The notes beneath the pieces were generated by a model. The model was not told the DNA's origin, ran no database searches, and saw nothing but the letters and a program-made list of their open reading frames with translations. 64,000 bases of DNA from Hydrogenophaga sp. (GTDB lineage Bacteria; Pseudomonadota; Gammaproteobacteria; Burkholderiales; Burkholderiaceae_C), in assembly GCF_022844385.1 (NCBI RefSeq), contig NZ_JALHLX010000001.1, forward strand, positions 1 to 64,000, read 5' to 3'. Shown piece by piece: positions 43,996 through 52,981 of the stretch (position 1 is its first letter; each line of letters opens with the position of its first letter). The translations under genes were made by a program, and so were the position numbers.

Positions 43996-45176
43996 GCACC
44001 AGCACTTCGGCCCTGCCACGCGCCCTCTGGGCCTTGATGGTCGGCAACTTTGTGATCGGCACCGGCGTGATGGTGGTGCCGGGCACCCTCAACGACATCA
44101 GCCAGTCGCTGGGCGTGTCGATCCCGCAGGCGGGTCAGCTCATCACGGCAGCGGCCATCCTCATGGGCCTGGGCGCGCCGGCCTTTGCCAGCCTGGTGGC
44201 CGGCTGGGACCGCCGCCGCCTGCTCACCATCTCGCTGCTCTGGTACGGCCTGCTCACCGCCGCCTGCGCTCTCGCCCCGAGCTACGCCAGCCTGCTGCCG
44301 CTGCGCGTGCTGGCCGTCATTTCGCCCGCCGTCTTCACACCGCAGGCCGCGGCCTGCGTGGGCCTGCTGGTGCGGCCCGATCAGCGCGGACGCGCCATCA
44401 CCTTCGTGTTCCTCGGTTGGTCGGTGGCCTCGGTCATGGGCATGCCGCTGTCGGCCTGGATTGGTGGCACGCTGGGCTGGCGCTGGGCGTTTGGCCTGGT
44501 GGCGCTGATGTCGCTGGCCAGCGCGGCCTGGGTCTGGCGCGAGATGCCGGACGGCATCAAACCCGCCGCCCTGTCGCGCCAGGCCTGGCAGGCCACACTG
44601 GGTTCAGCGCCGCTCATGCTGGCCGTGGGCGTGACGCTGCTCTCTGCCTTCGGGCAGTTCACGCTGTTCTCGTACTTTGCGCCCTACTTCTTCCAGACCC
44701 TGGGTCTGGGCGGCGGCGCGCTGTCGCTCATGTTCCTGTGGTTCGGCGCCTTTGGTCTGGCGGGCAACGTGGGCATGTCGCGCTGGATCGACCGCATCGG
44801 GTCGGCGCGCGCTGTGCTCATCTCGCTCGGTCTGATCGTGCTGAGCCTGCTGCTGTGGCCACTGGGCCAGGGCGGCGTGTGGCAGCAGGCTCTGGTGCTG
44901 GTGCCATGGGCGCTGGGCTGCTTTGCGGTGAACTCGGCGCAGCAGGCGCGGCTGGTGCACATCTCACCGGCCCTGGCACCCGCCACGGTGGCGCTCAACA
45001 CCTCGGCCATGTACGGCGGTCAGGCCATGGGTGCGGCGCTGGGCGGGTTGATGATTGCGCAGGGCCGCATGCTCAGCCTCAATCAAGTGGGTCTGGCCGT
45101 GCTGGTCTTGGCCATGGCCCTGAGCGTGTGGGCCGCGCGGGCGCAGTCGGGCTCGCTGTCTCAGAAGCGTTCGTAG
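43992..45176 (+). CDS. MFS transporter
   Basis: A 394-residue major facilitator superfamily transporter with about twelve hydrophobic helices. The loop between helices 2 and 3 is AGWDRRRLLTISL, the usual MFS motif A position, and the segment GWSVASVMGMPLSAWIGGTLGWRWAF is typical of the DHA1 sugar-efflux/AraJ-like group. Substrate unknown. It begins with a 4-base overlap with the yqaA-type gene and is convergent with the RsuA-like gene; the two genes overlap by 16 bases at their 3' ends. Confidence 0.92.
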   Translation: MSTSTSALPRALWALMVGNFVIGTGVMVVPGTLNDISQSLGVSIPQAGQLITAAAILMGLGAPAFASLVAGWDRRRLLTISLLWYGLLTAACALAPSYASLLPLRVLAVISPAVFTPQAAACVGLLVRPDQRGRAITFVFLGWSVASVMGMPLSAWIGGTLGWRWAFGLVALMSLASAAWVWREMPDGIKPAALSRQAWQATLGSAPLMLAVGVTLLSAFGQFTLFSYFAPYFFQTLGLGGGALSLMFLWFGAFGLAGNVGMSRWIDRIGSARAVLISLGLIVLSLLLWPLGQGGVWQQALVLVPWALGCFAVNSAQQARLVHISPALAPATVALNTSAMYGGQAMGAALGGLMIAQGRMLSLNQVGLAVLVLAMALSVWAARAQSGSLSQKRS

Positions 45177-45934
45177 GGCAGCAGGTAACGCCACTCGCCC
45201 ACCGGCAGACCAGCCAGCGAAATGCGGCCCAGCCGCAGGCGGCGCAAGGCAGTGAGTTGCAAACCGGCGCGCTCACACAGGTGCGCCACCTGACCCGGCC
45301 GGTTGCCCTTGATGGCTAGGCGCAGGCGCAGTTCGCTCTGCCAGCTGGCGCGCGCCGAGGGCACGGCCCAGCCATCAAAGAACAGCGCCTTGCCCAAGGA
45401 TTTGAGCACCGCGTCACGCCGGGCTTCGTCTTCCAGCTCGGGATCGGCCGCCACCTCGGCCAGCCACTCGTGTTCCAGCTGACCCGCGTCGTCGGTCATC
45501 TTGCGCGCCACGCTCGGGTTTTGCGTGAACACCATCAGGCCACTGGCCTTGGTGCCCAGCGGTGACACTGGCAGCAGCTTGTGCAGGTGCGCCTTGAGCG
45601 GGCGCACGCCGGAGCGGTCGCCCTTGAAGCGGTTGCTGTTGGTGAACCACTTGGCCGCGAGTGCGTCGGGCAGCAGTGGTTCGTCGGGGAGCACGCGGTT
45701 GGCCGGCTTGTGCCAGATCAGCGTCATTGACTCCAGCGGCTCCAGCCTGGCCTTGGGGTCCAGCAGCACGGTCTGGTGGTCGCTCACCCGCTCCATGGGC
45801 TCTTCCACCACCACACCGTCCACCCGCACCCAGCCGCCGGCGATGTAGTTTTCGGCGTCGCTGCGCGAGCACGGCAGTTGTGCGGCCAGGCGTTTGGCCA
45901 GGCGCTGGGGTTCGGGCTGGCCAGTCTGGGTCAT
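45161..45934 (-). CDS. RsuA/RluF-type pseudouridine synthase homolog lacking the catalytic Asp
   Basis: A 257-residue protein with an N-terminal S4 RNA-binding domain (QRLAKRLAAQLPCSRSDAENYIAGGWVRVDG) and a RsuA/RluF-like synthase domain. The family's catalytic motif GRLDxxTxGL aligns residue for residue with SPLGTKASGL, so the essential Asp is Gly at residue 127 and the preceding Arg is Pro. The rest keeps the shape (SGLMVFTQNPSVARKM, VAHLCERAGLQLTALRRLRLGRISLAGL). It may bind rRNA without modifying it. It starts 8 bases after ychF. Confidence 0.85.
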   Translation of the reverse strand: MTQTGQPEPQRLAKRLAAQLPCSRSDAENYIAGGWVRVDGVVVEEPMERVSDHQTVLLDPKARLEPLESMTLIWHKPANRVLPDEPLLPDALAAKWFTNSNRFKGDRSGVRPLKAHLHKLLPVSPLGTKASGLMVFTQNPSVARKMTDDAGQLEHEWLAEVAADPELEDEARRDAVLKSLGKALFFDGWAVPSARASWQSELRLRLAIKGNRPGQVAHLCERAGLQLTALRRLRLGRISLAGLPVGEWRYLLPYERF

Positions 45935-45942
45935 GGTGGCGT

Positions 45943-47034
45943 TCAGCTGCTGAACAGGAAGTTCATCACGTCGCCGTCCTTGACGACGTACTCCTTGCCT
46001 TCGGCGCGCATCTTGCCGGCGTCCTTGGCGCCTTGTTCGCCCTTGAAGTTGATGAAGTCGTCAAACGCGATGGTCTGGGCACGGATGTAGCCCTTCTCGA
46101 AATCGGTGTGGATCACGCCGGCGGCCTGCGGGCCGGTGTCGCCCACGTGGATGGTCCAGGCGCGCACTTCTTTCACACCGGCGGTGAAGTAGGTCTGCAG
46201 ACCGAGCAACTGATAAGCCGCGCGGATCAGGCGGTTCAAGCCGGGCTCGTCCTGACCCAATTCCTTGAGGAATTCGAGCCGGTCGGCATCGTCCATCTCG
46301 GAGAGTTCGGCCTCGATCTTGGCGCAGATGGCGACCACGGGCGCGTTCTGTTTCGCGGCGAATTCGCGCAGGCGGTCGAGGAACGGGTTGTTCTCGAAGC
46401 CGTCTTCGGCCACGTTGGCCACGAACATGGCGGGCTTCGCCGTGATCAGGAAAAACTGCTTGAGCTGCGCCTGCTCTTCCTTGCTGAAGTCGATGGTGCG
46501 CACCGGCTGGGTGTTGTTGAGTGCGGCCTGGCACTTCTCCAGAATCGCCACCTGCTTGATGGATTCCTTGTCGCCGGAGCGCGCGGTCTTGCTCACGCGG
46601 TGCAGGGCCTTCTCCACGGCGGCGAGGTCGGCCAGACAGAGTTCGGTGAGGATGACCTCGATGTCGGCGATGGGATCGACCTTGTTGGCCACGTGGATCA
46701 CGTTGTCGTCTTCAAAACAGCGCACCACGTTGACGATGGCATCGGTCTCGCGGATGTGCGCCAGAAACTTGTTGCCCAGGCCTTCACCGGTGCTCGCGCC
46801 CGCCACCAGGCCGGCAATGTCCACAAACTCCACGATCGCCGGCACCACACGCTCGGGTTCAACGATGGCGGCCAGTTGCGCCAGCCGTGGATCGGGCACT
46901 TCCACCACGCCGGTGTTGGGCTCGATGGTGCAGAAGGGGTAGTTCTCGGCCGCGATGCCGGCTTTGGTCAGCGCGTTGAAAAGGGTGGACTTGCCCACGT
47001 TGGGCAGGCCCACGATGCCGCATTGGAGGCTCAT
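45943..47034 (-). CDS. ychF: Redox-regulated P-loop ATPase YchF (OLA1-type)
   Basis: A 363-residue Obg-family NTPase that prefers ATP and binds ribosomes; it affects translation start-site choice and stress responses. Seen: G1 [17 protein letters not shown]3 [20 protein letters not shown], a helical insertion, and the C-terminal TGS-like domain with [14 protein letters not shown] and the conserved end GFEKGYI-like [16 protein letters not shown]. The C-terminal [12 protein letters not shown] is typical. Followed after 8 bases by the RsuA-like gene, which supports a shared ribosome role. Confidence 0.97.
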   Translation of the reverse strand: MSLQCGIVGLPNVGKSTLFNALTKAGIAAENYPFCTIEPNTGVVEVPDPRLAQLAAIVEPERVVPAIVEFVDIAGLVAGASTGEGLGNKFLAHIRETDAIVNVVRCFEDDNVIHVANKVDPIADIEVILTELCLADLAAVEKALHRVSKTARSGDKESIKQVAILEKCQAALNNTQPVRTIDFSKEEQAQLKQFFLITAKPAMFVANVAEDGFENNPFLDRLREFAAKQNAPVVAICAKIEAELSEMDDADRLEFLKELGQDEPGLNRLIRAAYQLLGLQTYFTAGVKEVRAWTIHVGDTGPQAAGVIHTDFEKGYIRAQTIAFDDFINFKGEQGAKDAGKMRAEGKEYVVKDGDVMNFLFSS

Positions 47035-47092
47035 GGAAAACTTTCGGATCGGTCGGGGGAACCCGCGATTTTACGGGCGGGGGTTGCTGTTG

Positions 47093-47995
47093 TCAGAAAC
47101 GCCAATCGGCGTTGACGGTCTGGCCCACGCGCAGCACCTGCCCGTCGCCCTCGATCACGATGGCATTCATGCCGAAGGTGACGGCGCCGTTCAGGCGTGG
47201 GTCTTGCCGGTAGGTCTGCAGCGTGTCGCCCACCGCCGGGCTGGGCACAGCGGTGGTCGGGTCGACGTTGGGAATGGGGCAGCGGCCGCAGGGCTTCACG
47301 GGTTCGATCACCGCCGTGCCGTCGCCGGTGATGATGTTCATGGCACCCACGCGGTCTTCGTCGTGCGACTCCACGGCGCCCAGCACGATGTTGGGCCGGA
47401 AACGGCGCATGTCCACGGGCGCGTGGCCGGCGGCCACCAGGCGAGCGTTGAGGTCGGCCAGCGAGGCGTTGCTGGTCACCAGCAGGCCAAAACCGTCGGC
47501 GAACTGGGTGGTGGCCTCCACCCCGCCGGTCCAGGCCGGGTCGCAGGGGCGTTTCACATCGGGATCGAACCGCGCCAGCCGCAACTTTTTCAGATGCGAA
47601 GGTGCGTCCGGACCGAGAAAGTCGCTGAACCACTGCGCCGCCACATCACCCATGTCGCAGGCGTCCACCGCGTCGGCCCACACCCGCACCTTGAGCGGGC
47701 CTTCGGCCACGTCCAGCCCCAGGTGCAACGACAGCATGCCCGGTGCGCGCAGCATCAGCTGACCCATCTTGAACGAGGGCTGGATCAGCGCCATGCGCGG
47801 CAGCTCGCGCTGGCTGACAAATTCACCCTCGCTGTCCACCACCATCCACGCGCGGTCGTAGAGCAGGCCGGTGTCGGTCAGCTCGCATTCGCGCAACGAA
47901 ATGCCGGCGCAGGACTTGACCGGGTAGACCCAGAGTTCTTCGATGGTGGCCTGCACGTCGGCGGCGGGGGTGGCAGGGGTGTTGGCTGGATTCAT
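47093..47995 (-). CDS. MOSC domain protein (YcbX-like)
   Basis: A 300-residue protein with an N-terminal MOSC beta-barrel (IEELWVYPVKSCAGISLRECELTDTGLLYDRAWMVVD) and a C-terminal MOSC domain, including FRPNIVL and the conserved Cys region KPCGRCPIPNVD. Such proteins hold the molybdenum cofactor and reduce N-hydroxylated compounds in E. coli (YcbX), where an extra ferredoxin domain supplies electrons; that domain is absent here, so a separate electron donor is needed. Start at 47995 at the conserved beginning. It is divergent from the UbiH-like gene. Confidence 0.9.
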   Translation of the reverse strand: MNPANTPATPAADVQATIEELWVYPVKSCAGISLRECELTDTGLLYDRAWMVVDSEGEFVSQRELPRMALIQPSFKMGQLMLRAPGMLSLHLGLDVAEGPLKVRVWADAVDACDMGDVAAQWFSDFLGPDAPSHLKKLRLARFDPDVKRPCDPAWTGGVEATTQFADGFGLLVTSNASLADLNARLVAAGHAPVDMRRFRPNIVLGAVESHDEDRVGAMNIITGDGTAVIEPVKPCGRCPIPNVDPTTAVPSPAVGDTLQTYRQDPRLNGAVTFGMNAIVIEGDGQVLRVGQTVNADWRF

Positions 47996-48093
47996 GGCGG
48001 GGGGCAGCAGGTTCGGGGGTGGAAAGCCGGGGCGGCCCGCAGGGGTTTGGCCCGTGGAAGGGCCGGATTGTGCCCTGCTCCTAAAATCCCTCC

Positions 48094-49257
48094 ATGAATG
48101 CAACACCCCCGCGAACCGGTACCCCCCGGCGTTTTGATGTCGCCGTGCAGGGCGCGGGTGTGGTGGGCCAGACACTGGCCCTCCTGCTGGCGCGCGACCG
48201 CCTGCGGGTGGCACTGGTCAGCCAACCGCGCGAAACCATCACCCCCGACGTTCGCGCCTATGCACTCAACAGCGCCTCGCGCGAGGTGCTGCGCTCGGTG
48301 CGGGCCTGGCCCGAAACCGACGACAGCGGCCCGCAACCGGGCGCCATCACCCCGGTGAACGCGATGCAGGTCTGGGGCGACGACGGCGGCGAGCTCAACT
48401 TCTCGGCCAGCGACCAGAGCAGCGACGCCCTCACCTGGATCGTGGATGTGCCCGCACTGGAACAACGCCTGAGCGATGCCGTGGGCTTCCAGGGCAGCAT
48501 CGAGCGCCTGACCGAAACCCCGGCCGCTGCCCTCACCGTGGTCTGCGAGGGCAAGCGCAGCCAGACCCGCGAGCAACTCGGCCTGGCGTTTGACGTGCGC
48601 CCCTACGACCACAAGGCGGTGGCGGCGCGGCTGCGCTGCGAACTGCCCCATGGCGGTGTGGCGCGCCAGTGGTTCGCGCACGGAGAGGTGATGGCCCTGC
48701 TGCCGCTGGGTGGCGCGCAGGGGAACTCTGTGGCCCTGGTGTGGTCTGTTCCTGCAGCGCAGGCCGACGCCTGGCTGCAGTCCGACCCCTCCACCCTGGC
48801 CCAGGCGGTGCAGGCGCGCAGCGCCAACACCCTGGGCACCCTGCACATGGACAGCCCCGCCCAAGCCTGGCCCCTCGAACTCTCGCGCGCACAGCGCTGG
48901 ATCGCCCGCACCGCCACCGGCGGCGTGGCGCTGGCCGGCGACGCGGCGCACGCCATGCACCCGCTGGCGGGTCAGGGCCTCAATGTGGGCCTGGCCGATG
49001 TGGCCGAACTCGCCCGCGTGCTGCATGCGCGCGAGTACTGGCGCGATCTGGGTGACCTCAAACTCCTGCGCCGTTATGAGCGCGCCCGCGCTGCCGAGGT
49101 GGGTGCCATGGGCTGGGTCACCGACAGTTTGTTTGGCCTGTTTTCCCACGAGGACAGCCGCGTGCAGGCGTTGCGCAACTGGGGCCTGAGCAGTTTCAAC
49201 CGCAGCGGCCCGCTCAAACGCTGGCTGGCGCGCCAGGCCATGGGCCAGCCGGCCTGA
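48094..49257 (+). CDS. UbiH/UbiF-family FAD-dependent hydroxylase
   Basis: A 387-residue flavoprotein monooxygenase. Seen: N-terminal dinucleotide motif DVAVQGAGVVGQTLALLLAR and the second FAD motif ALAGDAAHAMHPLAGQGLNVGLADV, the UbiH/COQ6 pattern. It likely hydroxylates the ring of a ubiquinone precursor, but which position cannot be decided because family members differ in regiospecificity. A TAAAAT (48082-48087) 6 bases before the ATG could be a -10 element, giving a leaderless or nearly leaderless message. It is followed after 40 bases by dsbC. Confidence 0.88.
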   Translation: MNATPPRTGTPRRFDVAVQGAGVVGQTLALLLARDRLRVALVSQPRETITPDVRAYALNSASREVLRSVRAWPETDDSGPQPGAITPVNAMQVWGDDGGELNFSASDQSSDALTWIVDVPALEQRLSDAVGFQGSIERLTETPAAALTVVCEGKRSQTREQLGLAFDVRPYDHKAVAARLRCELPHGGVARQWFAHGEVMALLPLGGAQGNSVALVWSVPAAQADAWLQSDPSTLAQAVQARSANTLGTLHMDSPAQAWPLELSRAQRWIARTATGGVALAGDAAHAMHPLAGQGLNVGLADVAELARVLHAREYWRDLGDLKLLRRYERARAAEVGAMGWVTDSLFGLFSHEDSRVQALRNWGLSSFNRSGPLKRWLARQAMGQPA

Positions 49258-49297
49258 ACTCCCTTTCCCCCCCCGATCGCCACAGAGCGCCCCCACA

Positions 49298-49999
49298 ATG
49301 AAATGTTTCAAGTCCTTGTTGCTGCTGGCGCTGACCGCCTTGTCCCTGGGCGCGCTGGCGCAGGAAGCCGCCATCCGCAAGAACCTCGCCGAGCGCCTGC
49401 CCAAGCTGCCGGCCATTGACGAAGTCAGCAAGACGCCGATGCCAGGCGTCTTTGAAGTCCGCATCAACGGCAGCGACATCTTCTACACCGACGCCGAAGG
49501 CAACTACCTGATCCAGGGCACGCTGATCGACACCCGGGCGCGCGTCAATCTGACCGAACAACGCCTGGAGAAGCTCACCGCTCTGGCTTTCAAGGACCTG
49601 CCGCTGAAAGACGCCTTCACCCTGGTGCGTGGCAACGGCAAACGCAAGATGGCGGTGTTTGAAGACCCGAACTGCGGCTACTGCAAAAAGCTGCACCAGG
49701 AGTTTGCCGATCTCGACAACGTGACGGTGCACGTGTTCCTCATCCCGGTGCTCGGGCCGGACTCGGCGGAAAAATCGCGCCGCATCTGGTGCGCCAAGGA
49801 CAAGGCCAAGACCTACAGCGCCTGGATGGTCAACAACCAGCCGCCCGCCGCCGCCACCTGTGATACCGCCGCCATCGAGCGCAACAGTCGCCTGGCCAGC
49901 AAACACGGCATCAAGGGCACGCCCACCATGATCTTCACCAACGACACCCGGGTACCGGGCTTCATCACGGCCGACCGCATCGAGACCCTGCTCAACTGA
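49298..49999 (+). CDS. DsbC family thiol:disulfide interchange protein
   Basis: A 233-residue periplasmic disulfide isomerase. A signal peptide of about 21 residues ends in ALAQ; a short dimerisation domain (VFEVRINGSDIFYTDAEGNYLIQG) precedes the thioredoxin-fold part with active site CGYC (C126, C129) in AVFEDPNCGYCKKLH and cis-Pro KGTPTMIF. It would be kept reduced by a DsbD partner, which is not in this window. A second Cys pair (C168-like IWCAKD and ATCD) matches the structural disulfide of DsbC. Stop and start of the next gene overlap as TGATG. Confidence 0.92.
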   Translation: MKCFKSLLLLALTALSLGALAQEAAIRKNLAERLPKLPAIDEVSKTPMPGVFEVRINGSDIFYTDAEGNYLIQGTLIDTRARVNLTEQRLEKLTALAFKDLPLKDAFTLVRGNGKRKMAVFEDPNCGYCKKLHQEFADLDNVTVHVFLIPVLGPDSAEKSRRIWCAKDKAKTYSAWMVNNQPPAAATCDTAAIERNSRLASKHGIKGTPTMIFTNDTRVPGFITADRIETLLN

Positions 50000-50469
50000 T
50001 GCAGCTGCGCATGCCTTTGTCCGATGTCCCCGGCGAGCCGCACGAGTACCCGCTCATCCACAACCTGGGCTACGCCGGCCTGATCCCGCTGGTGGGTCTG
50101 GCGCTGCTGGTGTGGCTGGTCACGCCCGACCTGCAGGCCTGGGTGGCCCTGGCGCTGGCGGCCTATGCCGCCCTCATCGCCTCCTTTCTCGGTGGCATCC
50201 ACTGGGGCATCGGCTGGAGCCGGCTGGCGCAGGCGCCCGACGGTCAGGCGCATTTCATCTGGGGCGTGATGCCCTCGCTGCTGGCCTGGCCTGGCCTGGT
50301 GATGCCGCCCTATGCGGGCCTGGCCTGGCTGGGCGTGGTGTTGATCGTGTGTTACCTGGTCGATCGCAGGCTCTATGCCCAAGCCGGGCTCGGTGCCTGG
50401 CTCAAGTTGCGTTTTCGTCTCTCGGCCGTTGCGGCGCTGAGTTGTTTCATCGGTGCAGGAGCCCTCTGA
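49999..50469 (+). CDS. DUF3429 domain-containing membrane protein
   Basis: A 156-residue inner-membrane protein with four to five hydrophobic helices. The DUF3429 landmarks are HNLGYAGLIPLVGLALL near the N-terminus, SFLGGIHWGIGW in the middle, and VCYLVDRRLYAQAGLGAWLKLRFRLSAVA at the end. Function unknown. It is translationally coupled at both ends by TGATG overlaps, to dsbC upstream and the M61 peptidase downstream, so the three are one operon. Confidence 0.88.
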   Translation: MQLRMPLSDVPGEPHEYPLIHNLGYAGLIPLVGLALLVWLVTPDLQAWVALALAAYAALIASFLGGIHWGIGWSRLAQAPDGQAHFIWGVMPSLLAWPGLVMPPYAGLAWLGVVLIVCYLVDRRLYAQAGLGAWLKLRFRLSAVAALSCFIGAGAL

Positions 50470-52271
50470 TGCCCAAACGTCCTGCAGCCCCCACCGGCGT
50501 GCGTTTCACTGTTTCGGTCCAGGATGCCAACGCGCACCTGTTTGCCGTCACGCTGGTGATCGAACAACCCGCGAAGAACCAACGCGTGAGCTTGCCGGTG
50601 TGGATCCCGGGCAGCTATCTGGTGCGCGAGTTTTCGCAGCACCTGCAAGACCTGCAAGCCTGGCAAGACGGCCGTCCCGTTGAGATGAAGCAGCTCGACA
50701 AGCACCAGTGGCAGGCCGACGCGGCGGCGGGCCACCCGCTGGAACTGCAATACGCCGTGTACGCGTTCGACGCTTCGGTGCGCACCGCCTTTCTGGACAG
50801 CACACGCGGGTTTTTCAACGCCACCAGCCTGTGCCTGCGCGTGACCGGCCAGGAAGACCAACCCCAATCTCTGGAGATCGTGGCGAGCCCCGCCACCCAG
50901 GGCTGGAACGTCGTCACAGGTCTGCCCGCGCACAGTGTGGACGCTGCGGGCTTTGGCCACTACCGCGCAGCCGACTACGACGAACTGGCCGACTGCCCGG
51001 TGGAAATGGGCCAGTTCTGGAACGGCCAGTTCACCGCTGGCGGCGTGGAACACCGCTTCGTGATCAGCGGCGCCGGGGCCTGGCTCGATGGCGAACGCCT
51101 GATCGACGACACGCGCCGCATCTGCGAAGCACAGATCGCCTTTTGGCATGGCGACGGTGCACCTCCGTTTTCCAACTACGTGTTCATGCTGCACGCCAGT
51201 GCCGACGGCTACGGCGGGCTGGAGCACCGCAATTCCACCGCGCTCATCTGCCAGCGCGCCGACCTGCCGCGCCTGCGCCCGTCCACCAGCGACAAACCCG
51301 CCGCGCTCAAGGCGACCGACGGCTACACCACGTTGCTGGGTCTCATCAGCCACGAGTACTTCCACACGTGGAACGTCAAACGCCTGCGTCCGGCCGAGTT
51401 CAAGCGCTACGACTACGCGGCTGAAAACTACACCGAGTTGCTCTGGTTCTTCGAAGGCTTCACCAGCTACTACGACGACCTGATGCTGCGCCGCGCCGGC
51501 CTGATCGACGACGCGACCTATCTGCAGCTGGTGGCCAAGACCATCAACCAGGTGCAGCAGACCCCGGGCCGCCATGTGCAGAGCGTGGCGCAGGCCAGTT
51601 TCGACGCGTGGGTGAAGTACTACCGCATGCACGAGAACACGCCGAACGCCACGGTGAGCTACTACACCAAGGGCTCACTCGTGGCCCTCTGCCTGGACCT
51701 CACCCTGCGCGCCGAGGGCCACACCACACTGGACGCGGTGATGCGCGAAGTCTGGACACGCTGCAAGGGCGGCCCCATGCGCGAAGCCGATCTGCTGCGC
51801 GCGCTCAAGCGCCTGGGCAAACGCAGCTTTGACGGTGAAGTCGCCGCCTGGGTGCACAGCACGGCCGACCTGCCCCTGATCGACCTGCTGCAAGGCCAGG
51901 GCACCAAGCAGACGCACGACAAGGCGCCGCTGGCCCAGCAGTTGGGCCTGCGCGTGGCCGAGTCCAGTGGCAGCGTGCAGATCAAGACCGTGCTGCGCGG
52001 TGGTGCGGCCGAGGCCGCCGGCATGGCCGCGGGCGACGAGTGGCTGGGCCTGGAATTGGCGCCGGTGAGGCGCGGTGGTGCGTCCGAGGCCTGGCGCATC
52101 CACAAGCTCGACGATGTGCAGATGCTGCGCGGCCAGCGCACGCGCGTCACCGCGCTGGTTTCGCGCGACAACCGCTTGCTGAAATGCCCGCTGGACTGGC
52201 CGACTGAAAGCCAGGCCGTGAAGCTGGGTGTGGCGGATGCGGCGCGCCTGGGCGCCTGGTTGTCCGACTGA
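50469..52271 (+). CDS. M61 family metallopeptidase with PDZ domain
   Basis: A 600-residue peptidase of the glycyl aminopeptidase family. The zinc site HEYFH is at residues 295-299 in LISHEYFHTWNVKRLRP, with the downstream Glu ligand region NYTELLWFFEGFTSYYDDLM. The N-terminal beta-rich domain starts with VRFTVSVQDANAHLFAVTLVIE; a C-terminal PDZ domain (about 510-590) has VLRGGAAEAAGMAAGDEWLGLE. No signal peptide, so cytoplasmic. Substrates of this family are poorly known. Last gene of the dsbC-DUF3429-M61 operon and convergent with the next gene. Confidence 0.92.
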   Translation: MPKRPAAPTGVRFTVSVQDANAHLFAVTLVIEQPAKNQRVSLPVWIPGSYLVREFSQHLQDLQAWQDGRPVEMKQLDKHQWQADAAAGHPLELQYAVYAFDASVRTAFLDSTRGFFNATSLCLRVTGQEDQPQSLEIVASPATQGWNVVTGLPAHSVDAAGFGHYRAADYDELADCPVEMGQFWNGQFTAGGVEHRFVISGAGAWLDGERLIDDTRRICEAQIAFWHGDGAPPFSNYVFMLHASADGYGGLEHRNSTALICQRADLPRLRPSTSDKPAALKATDGYTTLLGLISHEYFHTWNVKRLRPAEFKRYDYAAENYTELLWFFEGFTSYYDDLMLRRAGLIDDATYLQLVAKTINQVQQTPGRHVQSVAQASFDAWVKYYRMHENTPNATVSYYTKGSLVALCLDLTLRAEGHTTLDAVMREVWTRCKGGPMREADLLRALKRLGKRSFDGEVAAWVHSTADLPLIDLLQGQGTKQTHDKAPLAQQLGLRVAESSGSVQIKTVLRGGAAEAAGMAAGDEWLGLELAPVRRGGASEAWRIHKLDDVQMLRGQRTRVTALVSRDNRLLKCPLDWPTESQAVKLGVADAARLGAWLSD

Positions 52272-52283
52272 GCGCGCCGCGCC

Positions 52284-52862
52284 TCAGACCTTGGGCAGGC
52301 GGCCTGCCAGTTCCTCGTCGAACTGCTGCACCACCGCAGAGCCCTTGAAGCTCTTGAGCCCGTCGCGGATGCGGGGCAGCGCGGCCTGCAGGTCGGCAGG
52401 CGTCTTGCAACCCTCTGCGCGGATGGCCAGCGTCTCGCCCATGGGACCGAGCTGGTCGTTGATGAAGCGCACAACCTGTCTGCGAGCTTCGCTGAACGGC
52501 AACGTGGGGGCGGGCACAGCCGCCGCCGGTTGAGCCAGTGGCGGCAGTTGCACGGGCTGAGACGCCTCGGGCTGAAACGGCGCTGCGGCGGGCACCGCCA
52601 CCGGGGCCGGCGTGGAGGTCGCAGCCACCACTTTCGGCAAACCGTCGGCACCCACGATCTCGACCCAGCCCCCGGCCATCAGCTCGTTGAGCGATTGGGT
52701 GGCCTGCTCCAGCGAACCGCTGAGTTTTTCGAACTCGGCCAGGTTGCGTTTGCCATCCACCATGATCAGCAGCGAGCGCAGGCGCGGCCCGAGACCCGCC
52801 GGTCGGGAGGTGAGCGCTTCGCGCCCTGCCGCGGTCTTGCCAAACAATGTGTTTTTGTCCAT
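52284..52862 (-). CDS. Hypothetical protein with winged-helix-like N-domain and Pro/Ala linker
   Basis: A 192-residue protein I cannot name. The N-terminal 65 residues (LGPRLRSLLIMVDGKRNLAEFEKL, then TQSLNELMAGGWVEIVG) resemble a small winged-helix module seen in regulatory proteins of this family of bacteria. A linker of about 50 residues rich in Pro and Ala follows, and then a helical C-terminal domain (ARRQVVRFINDQLGPMGETLAIRAEGC, LPRIRDGLKSFKGSAVVQQFDEEL). No signal peptide. Start at 52862. It follows paaK on the same strand after about 120 bases and so may have its own promoter. Confidence 0.75.
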   Translation of the reverse strand: MDKNTLFGKTAAGREALTSRPAGLGPRLRSLLIMVDGKRNLAEFEKLSGSLEQATQSLNELMAGGWVEIVGADGLPKVVAATSTPAPVAVPAAAPFQPEASQPVQLPPLAQPAAAVPAPTLPFSEARRQVVRFINDQLGPMGETLAIRAEGCKTPADLQAALPRIRDGLKSFKGSAVVQQFDEELAGRLPKV

Positions 52863-52981
52863 GTCTTCCCCAACTGTGGGGGGTAATGTAGGGCAGCAAA
52901 CACTTGCCCGGCTAGGGGTTTCCACTTCGGCGGGTGCGTTTTGCCACACCGGCGGCGTCCGCCAGTGGGCATTCGCAACAC

